The notes under the pieces are model-generated. The model saw only the letters and a list, made by a program, of their open reading frames with translations, searched no databases and was not told the DNA's origin. Source: Sphingomonas sp. (GTDB taxonomy: Bacteria > Pseudomonadota > Alphaproteobacteria > Sphingomonadales > Sphingomonadaceae). Taken from it: a stretch of 9,961 bases of DNA. The stretch lies in contig JAPJRE010000127.1 of the NCBI GenBank assembly GCA_030824725.1, positions 1 through 9,961 on the forward strand. The letters are read 5' to 3'. Of the stretch, positions 5,881 through 9,961 are shown in pieces. Position numbers and translations under genes: made by a program. The stretch's first letter is position 1. Each line of letters opens with the position of its first letter.

Positions 5881-5970
5881 GCTCATCCCTGCAGAAAATG
5901 GTCCGCGCGCACCCGCAAGGCCGCGCTTCTCTCTAATATAGAAGTAAATGGGGAAGGGACGGATCGGATC
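5881..5970. promoter_or_regulatory. Divergent promoter region between fliG and the flaEY-like gene
   Basis: About 90 bases serve both transcription units. Near the middle is an AT-rich island in otherwise GC-rich DNA: TAATAT (5934-5939 on the plus strand, a -10-like hexamer; TATATT on the other strand) inside a short inverted repeat CTTCT (5926-5930) / AGAAG (5940-5944). No TTGACA-like -35 is at the right distance on either strand, and I find no TTAA-N7-TTAA (CtrA) site and no convincing -24/-12 (sigma-54) pair. An activator-dependent promoter is likely, of unknown type. Confidence 0.4.
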
Positions 5971-8748
5971 ATGGTTAATTTATCGGCAAATCTGATCGGG
6001 CTGAGCGTACTCACCGGGCAGAACGCGTTCACGACGACTTCCCTGCCGACCTTCGAGAGCAAGGCCGTGCGCAACGCAAAGGCATTGTTCGAGAGCGCGA
6101 CCACCACGCCGCCCTGGAAGGACAAGGACGGGACCGCCACCTCGTCCCAGCTGGCCTCGATCCTCGCTTCCCGCACGCTGATCCAGCCGGCCACTGTCGA
6201 CAGCAACGGGACGCTGCTGTCCGACGACGTGAAGACCAGCTTCACCGCCTTCAAGGCGCTGGACAAGCTGCGCGTCCTGGCCGAGGCCGCCAGCGCCACG
6301 ACGACCTCCGACGCCCAGCGCGCCCAATATCAGAAGGCCTTCTCCAAGGGCCTGGCGGACCTGCAGAGCTATCTCGCCACGTCGCCGTCGGACAAGGTCA
6401 ACCTCGGCTTCGGCAAGCCCAGCTCCACGACGAAGACGAGCGAGCTCGCGGCCACCAACCCGTATGAGACCGACGGCAAGCCGCTGGTGAAACTGGCGTC
6501 CGATCCGCTGCCCGGGCTGACCGGCAACGAACAGTTCGTCGTCGGCATCAAGCGCGGCACCCAGTCGCAGAGCTTCACCGTCGATCTGTCGACCGGACCG
6601 CAGCCGCCGACGATCAAGTCGATCGCAGAGGCGCTGAACGCCCAGATCAGTTCGGTAGCCGCCACCAAGGCAGACGGCACGGTGCTGACCGACAGCAAGG
6701 GCGAACCGGTCAGCAAATGGCATGCCCGGTTCGAGCCGCAGCTGAAGGACGGCATGTGGAGCCTGCAGCTCGCCACGCCGGACGGCCTGGAACAGGTGAG
6801 TCTGGACCAGGTGGGTGCGAAGGATTCGCTGGTCGTGACCACCGGCCAGACTCCGCTCGACTCGCCGACTGCGACCCAGGTCTTCCGCCTCAACGATCCG
6901 GCAGGCGACAACACCAAGGTGTCGATCGGCACGATCCAGGCGCTGGATCGCCAGGGCACCGAGCAGAATGTCATCGCCGGCAAGACCACCAACGTCACCA
7001 CCGCGGTGGAAGGACCCGACGGCAAGGTAAAGCTCAACACCACCAAGACCAGCGACGTCTACGCCAGCACCACCGCGGCGGCGAGCGTCACCGACGCGCA
7101 GGGCTTCAGCTATGTGGTCGGCACCACCAAGGGCGATCTCGGCGCCAACCTTTCCGCTGGCAACGACAATCTGTTCCTCACCAAGATGGACAGTGCCGGC
7201 AAGGTGGTGTGGCAGCGCAACCTCGGCGCCACCGGTTCCTCCTCGGGCGCCTCGGTCTCGCTCGCGCCCGATGGCGGCGTGGTCGTTGCCGGAACGGTGA
7301 CCGGCAGCTTCAACGGCATCACCTCCGACGGCGACATGGCCGTCGCCAAATATGCCGCCAATGGCGACGAGCAGTTCTCGACGCTGGTCGTATCCAAGGA
7401 CATGGACAGCGCCCGCGCCGTGACGGTGGGTGCGGACGGATCGGTGTTCGTCGCCGGTCGCACCGCCAACAAGGACGGCGGCGACGCGATGATCGCGCGG
7501 ATCGATACCAGCGGCAAGATCGTCGAGCGGCGCACGATCGACACCGGCGGCAGCGACACCATCAACAGTCTGGCGATGGACAAGGACGGCAACCTGCTCG
7601 CCCTCGTCAACAGCCAGGGCATGGCGAGCGTGATGAAGCTGCAGGCCAGTTCGCTGTCGACCACGCTGGGCAGCTTCAGCCTCGGCACGGCGGACGCGCG
7701 CGCGCTGGCGGTGGCGGACGACGGCACGATCGGCGTGGGCGGCGCGACCAGCACCGCCATCGCCGGCGCGCAGTCCAACGGCCTGACTGCCGGCCGCGAC
7801 GGCTTTGTCACGCGGATCGACGCCAACCTCACCAGCGCCACCACCACCTATATCGGCACCACCGAGGACGACCAGGTCGACAGCATCGCCTTCATGGGCG
7901 ACAGCATCTATGCTGGCGGGCGCACCACCGGCGATCTGGGGGCGCCGCGGCGCGGGCCGGTCGACGGCTTCGTCACCCGCATCGACGCCGCCACCGGCGC
8001 GGTCGGCACCACCACCCAGTTCGGCCAGATCCAGACCCGGGCGGAGCCGGTGCGGGTCGCCGCCGACAAGGGCGGCAGCACGGCGATCGCGGCGCTCGGC
8101 TTCAACCGAGGCGTGCTGAACCCCACCGTATCGGACAAGGTGACCACCCAGACGACGTTGAAGGCGGGCGACTATTTCTCGATCAAGGCGGACGATTACG
8201 CCGTCCGCCGCGTGACGATCGAGAAGGACGACACGCTGAAGACGATCGCCGATCGCATCCAGGCAATGATCGGTGCCTCGAAGGGGACGGTGACGGCCAC
8301 CAACGTCGACGGCGTGCAGTCGCTCCGGATCTCGATGAAGCAGGGCCATGAGCTGGAACTGCGCGCGGGCAGCGCCGAGAACGATGCCCTGGCCAAGCTG
8401 GGGCTGGAGCCGCAGCGGATCGTCAACCAGGCCGCCGTGGTCGGCACGGCGCCCAAGGTGAAGCCGGGCGGCAATTTCGGCCTCGAGCTCAGTGAGTCGC
8501 TGAGCCTCGGCACGATCGACAATGCAAAGGCGGCGCTGGGCAAGATCAAAGATGCGATTTCGATGACGCAGACCGCCTATCGCTCTCTATATTGGGATGA
8601 CAGCAAGGCTGCCTTTGTCGACGGCAGCAGCGCGACCAAGAACAACAAGAAGGGCGCGTCCACCGCGGTGGAGCAGGCGCAGCTGAAAAATTATCAGGCG
8701 GCGCTGTCGCGGCTTTCGTCCGGCACCCCCTCCATCCTGGGATTCTGA
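5971..8748 (+). CDS. FlaEY-like large flagellar protein with beta-propeller
   Basis: 925 residues without a single cysteine, as is usual for axial proteins exported by the flagellar apparatus. There is no signal peptide and no recognisable DNA-binding domain. In order: a helical N-terminus (1-150); a hook-IN-like segment at about 185-235 (FVVGIKRGTQSQSFTVDL, then PPTIKSIAEALNAQI); seven SBBP-like propeller blades at about 360-712, each with a D-f-x-tr-x-D-x-x-G strand (401, 456, 507, 551, 611, 666) and a DG-x-v-x-v-x-G strand; a second, clearer hook-IN-like segment at about 735-812 (YFSIKADDYAVRRVTIEKDD, then TLKTIADRIQAMI, then ALAKLGLEP); and a helical, flagellin-like end. It resembles the Caulobacter protein FlaEY, which is described as a regulator of flagellin expression. 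ATG 5971 is the first plausible start (weak GGA upstream). flgB follows three bases after the stop. Confidence 0.7.
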   Translation: MVNLSANLIGLSVLTGQNAFTTTSLPTFESKAVRNAKALFESATTTPPWKDKDGTATSSQLASILASRTLIQPATVDSNGTLLSDDVKTSFTAFKALDKLRVLAEAASATTTSDAQRAQYQKAFSKGLADLQSYLATSPSDKVNLGFGKPSSTTKTSELAATNPYETDGKPLVKLASDPLPGLTGNEQFVVGIKRGTQSQSFTVDLSTGPQPPTIKSIAEALNAQISSVAATKADGTVLTDSKGEPVSKWHARFEPQLKDGMWSLQLATPDGLEQVSLDQVGAKDSLVVTTGQTPLDSPTATQVFRLNDPAGDNTKVSIGTIQALDRQGTEQNVIAGKTTNVTTAVEGPDGKVKLNTTKTSDVYASTTAAASVTDAQGFSYVVGTTKGDLGANLSAGNDNLFLTKMDSAGKVVWQRNLGATGSSSGASVSLAPDGGVVVAGTVTGSFNGITSDGDMAVAKYAANGDEQFSTLVVSKDMDSARAVTVGADGSVFVAGRTANKDGGDAMIARIDTSGKIVERRTIDTGGSDTINSLAMDKDGNLLALVNSQGMASVMKLQASSLSTTLGSFSLGTADARALAVADDGTIGVGGATSTAIAGAQSNGLTAGRDGFVTRIDANLTSATTTYIGTTEDDQVDSIAFMGDSIYAGGRTTGDLGAPRRGPVDGFVTRIDAATGAVGTTTQFGQIQTRAEPVRVAADKGGSTAIAALGFNRGVLNPTVSDKVTTQTTLKAGDYFSIKADDYAVRRVTIEKDDTLKTIADRIQAMIGASKGTVTATNVDGVQSLRISMKQGHELELRAGSAENDALAKLGLEPQRIVNQAAVVGTAPKVKPGGNFGLELSESLSLGTIDNAKAALGKIKDAISMTQTAYRSLYWDDSKAAFVDGSSATKNNKKGASTAVEQAQLKNYQAALSRLSSGTPSILGF

Positions 8749-8751
8749 TCC

Positions 8752-9168
8752 ATGTCCGGTATGCCCACGATCTTTTCCGCCATCCAGATGCGGATGCAGA
8801 ACCTGTCGCAGCGGCAGCAGGTCATCGCCCAGAATCTGGCGAACAGCGAGACGCCCGGCTACAAGTCGCGCGACGTTGCCGAGCCGAATTTCGGCGACCT
8901 GCTCCAGGGCGCGGGCGGCATCAGCATCGCCAAGCCGCGCGTGGAGCTCACCGGCACCATGAAGAATCTCGGCGCGGTGCAGCCGATGGGCAGCGGCCTG
9001 GTGTTCGACAAGGACGTGACCGAGACCAAGCCCGACGGTAACAACGTCACGCTGGAAGACCAACTGCTCAAGATGGGCAAGGTGCAGGCCGATTTCAGCG
9101 CGATGACCAACATCTATCGCAAGCAGATGGTGCTGCTGAAGACCGCGCTGGGCAAGTCGGGCGGCTGA
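8752..9168 (+). CDS. flgB: Flagellar basal-body rod protein FlgB
   Basis: 138 residues, typical for FlgB. It is one of the proximal rod proteins, exported by the flagellar type III apparatus into the periplasm and stacked on the MS-ring/FliE. The N-terminal rod motif is plain: QRQQVIAQNLANSETPGYKS at about 21-40, whose NLANxxTPGYK core defines the rod/hook family. The C-terminal helix ends QLLKMGKVQADFSAMTNIYR then KQMVLLKTALG, as in FlgB. No cysteine, no signal peptide. The start lies three bases after the flaEY-like stop, so the two form one operon; the codon-4 ATG is an alternative start. The usual partners flgC and fliE do not follow: a terminator comes within 100 bases. Confidence 0.95.
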   Translation: MSGMPTIFSAIQMRMQNLSQRQQVIAQNLANSETPGYKSRDVAEPNFGDLLQGAGGISIAKPRVELTGTMKNLGAVQPMGSGLVFDKDVTETKPDGNNVTLEDQLLKMGKVQADFSAMTNIYRKQMVLLKTALGKSGG

Positions 9169-9190
9169 CGCGCTTCCCGCCCGCCGCGCG

Positions 9191-9259
9191 GGACGACGAC
9201 GCGACGTGCCCCGACAAGACGTACAGCGACGCGAGGGGCAACGACGCGACGAGCAACGA
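9191..9259. repeat. Short GACG-rich repetitive spacer after flgB
   Basis: The spacer is built of GACG/GCGACG units. ACGACGCGACG occurs exactly at 9196-9206 and 9241-9251, and GCAACGA at 9238-9244 and 9253-9259. It looks like slippage-type low-complexity DNA rather than a coding or mobile element. No ORF with a ribosome-binding site is present. Confidence 0.5.
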
Positions 9260-9288
9260 AAAGGGCCGCGAGATCCTCGCGGCCCTTT
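9260..9288. terminator. Strong bidirectional intrinsic terminator
   Basis: AAAGGGCCGCGAG (9260-9272) and CTCGCGGCCCTTT (9276-9288) are perfect 13-base arms around the 3-base loop ATC. On the plus strand CCGTTTT follows; on the minus strand the stem runs directly into a T stretch (CCCTTTTCG). It therefore ends the flgB transcript from the left and the PEP-CTERM transcript from the right, which stops 24 bases away. Confidence 0.92.
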
Positions 9289-9312
9289 CCGTTTTCACGC
9301 GGTTGCGTGCGA

Positions 9313-9825
9313 TCAGGCGATCGCGACGTGCGCGGTGCGGCGACGACGCAGCGTGCCGCCGACCATGCCGAAGCCCGCGATCATCAGGCCCCAGGCGGCC
9401 GGCTCCGGAACCGGCGCGAAGTCCAGCTGCGAGCTGTAGCCATAGGACTTGTTCGTATTGTTCTTCATCACCACGGTGAGGAGCTGCGGCGCCGGCGACG
9501 GCTCCACCGCGAAGGAATACACTTCGCCCTTGACAAGATCGGTGAGCGTAGTGCCGCCGAAGGACAGGCTGACCAGGTCCAGATAGAAGGACGAGATGCT
9601 GACGTGCAGAACGCCCGGAGCACCCAGCGCGAGCGAGAAGGCCTGGGTTACCGTCGTCTTCTTGGCGACCTTGATGTTGTTCCAGCCGCCGCCGGAACCG
9701 TCGAAGCTGCAAACTGCTACGGCAGAGTCAACGCAAGCAATCGTCGCAGCCTGCGCGGTGCCTGCCATGGAAAGAGCGCCGGCCGCCGTCGCAGCCGCGA
9801 TCATCATCGTCTTGAGCTTGTTCAT
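9313..9825 (-). CDS. PEP-CTERM sorting-signal protein (FxDxF-like)
   Basis: 170 residues. PEP-CTERM proteins are secreted by Sec and then processed by an exosortase at the membrane; many end up at the cell surface or in exopolysaccharide. Seen here: an N-terminal signal peptide with cleavage after AQA (26); a beta-rich exported region with two cysteines (31 and 39) that could form a disulphide; and the C-terminal sorting signal PEP (140-142) with Trp 145, a hydrophobic helix GLMIAGFGMVGG and RRRR (160-163). The middle (TQAFSLALGAPGVLHVSISS) resembles the FxDxF PEP-CTERM family of sphingomonads. I chose ATG 9825, since AGGGAGG lies exactly five bases upstream; a GTG two codons earlier overlaps that site. 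No exosortase gene is in the window. The specific function is unknown, and nothing ties it to the flagellum except position. Confidence 0.88.
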   Translation of the reverse strand: MNKLKTMMIAAATAAGALSMAGTAQAATIACVDSAVAVCSFDGSGGGWNNIKVAKKTTVTQAFSLALGAPGVLHVSISSFYLDLVSLSFGGTTLTDLVKGEVYSFAVEPSPAPQLLTVVMKNNTNKSYGYSSQLDFAPVPEPAAWGLMIAGFGMVGGTLRRRRTAHVAIA

Positions 9826-9830
9826 CCACA

Positions 9831-9837
9831 CCTCCCT
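9831..9837 (-). promoter_or_regulatory. Near-perfect ribosome-binding site of the PEP-CTERM gene
   Basis: AGGGAGG, five bases before ATG 9825, is the best Shine-Dalgarno in the window and fixes the start. It suggests strong translation, in contrast to the weak sites of the flagellar genes. Confidence 0.8.
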
Positions 9838-9839
9838 AA

Positions 9840-9856
9840 CGCTTACACAGCAAGCG
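9840..9856. repeat. Inverted repeat CGCTT-N7-AAGCG in the PEP-CTERM leader
   Basis: Two 5-base arms (9840-9844 and 9852-9856) with seven bases between, just upstream of the ribosome-binding site. It may be an operator or a small leader hairpin. In the remaining bases to the window edge I see no convincing promoter boxes and no gene. Confidence 0.3.
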
Positions 9857-9961
9857 GGAGCTGCCCAATGTATCCAGGCAGAAACACGTTCTTCCCATAC
9901 ATGCTGTCTGACGTGGTCCCCTGAAACTCTGCCAGTTTGAGCTAGAGTCCGCCTTCGTGAG

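Noticed and set aside
5908..5927. GG-N10-GC on the minus strand before fliG as a possible sigma-54 site
   Set aside because: Only the GG and GC dinucleotides and a few other bases fit the consensus. At this GC content the pattern is expected by chance.
4705..5970. In-frame extension of the flaEY-like gene back to 4705
   Set aside because: It would run antisense to the whole of fliG and through the divergent spacer. Homology-like sequence begins at the ATG at 5971.
5980..5987. GCCGATAA on the minus strand, identical to a FliA (sigma-28) -10 box, pointing at fliG
   Set aside because: The base quartet 15 bases upstream is GCTC, not TAAA, and the motif lies inside the start of the flaEY-like coding region. 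FliA control of the early gene fliG would also be unexpected.
5980..8349. A 789-codon open frame on the minus strand opposite the flaEY-like gene
   Set aside because: The product is repetitive His/Arg/Asp/Gly-rich text typical of antisense shadows; the plus-strand product has domain structure and a matching operon partner.
1..9961. CRISPR arrays, tRNA or rRNA genes, insertion sequences, prophage or defence systems
   Set aside because: I looked for regular spaced repeats, tRNA-like clover arms, terminal inverted repeats and transposase or nuclease motifs and saw none.

Overview
The window is GC-rich (about two thirds G+C) and densely coded. It reads as chromosomal DNA of an alphaproteobacterium, most likely of the Sphingomonadales. 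Three things point there: the flagellar genes follow a Caulobacter-like logic (fliF, fliG, fliH/flbE, fliN and then an apparent flbD); there is a PEP-CTERM protein with the PEPAAW...GFGMVGG...RRRR tail common in sphingomonads; and a stress-type GGAAC-N16-GGTT promoter sits upstream of a catalase gene. I see no transposase, integrase, phage gene, tRNA, rRNA or CRISPR array.

Layout. On the minus strand at the left edge, fliF (434-2038), fliN (63-422) and the first 21 codons of a probable flbD (1-63) form one tight transcription unit that leaves the window. A 194-bp divergent spacer rich in inverted repeats separates fliF from a plus-strand exported polysaccharide deacetylase (2233-3006). That gene converges on a minus-strand catalase-family gene (3022-4116), and both stop codons lie inside one shared hairpin. 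Upstream of the catalase on the same strand come fliH (4185-4832) and fliG (4846-5880). An 84-90 bp divergent spacer then leads to the plus-strand pair flaEY-like (5971-8748) and flgB (8752-9168). A strong bidirectional terminator (9260-9288) closes flgB and also the convergent PEP-CTERM gene (9313-9825).

How the genes work together. FliF (MS-ring), FliG (rotor/switch), FliN (C-ring) and FliH (export regulator) build the base and export gate of the flagellum. FlgB is a proximal rod protein exported through it. The FlaEY-like protein looks like a cysteine-free, exported axial-type protein carrying a seven-bladed propeller. The partial regulator is probably the sigma-54 activator FlbD, which in Caulobacter couples assembly to transcription.

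Points that stand out: the ancestral-looking fliF-fliG-flbE-fliN-flbD order is broken in two by a catalase and a deacetylase; the catalase has what looks like its own general-stress (EcfG) promoter; fliF starts with TTG behind two mutually exclusive GC hairpins; flgB stands without flgC and fliE; and the FlaEY-like protein's architecture fits an exported structural part better than a DNA-binding regulator.
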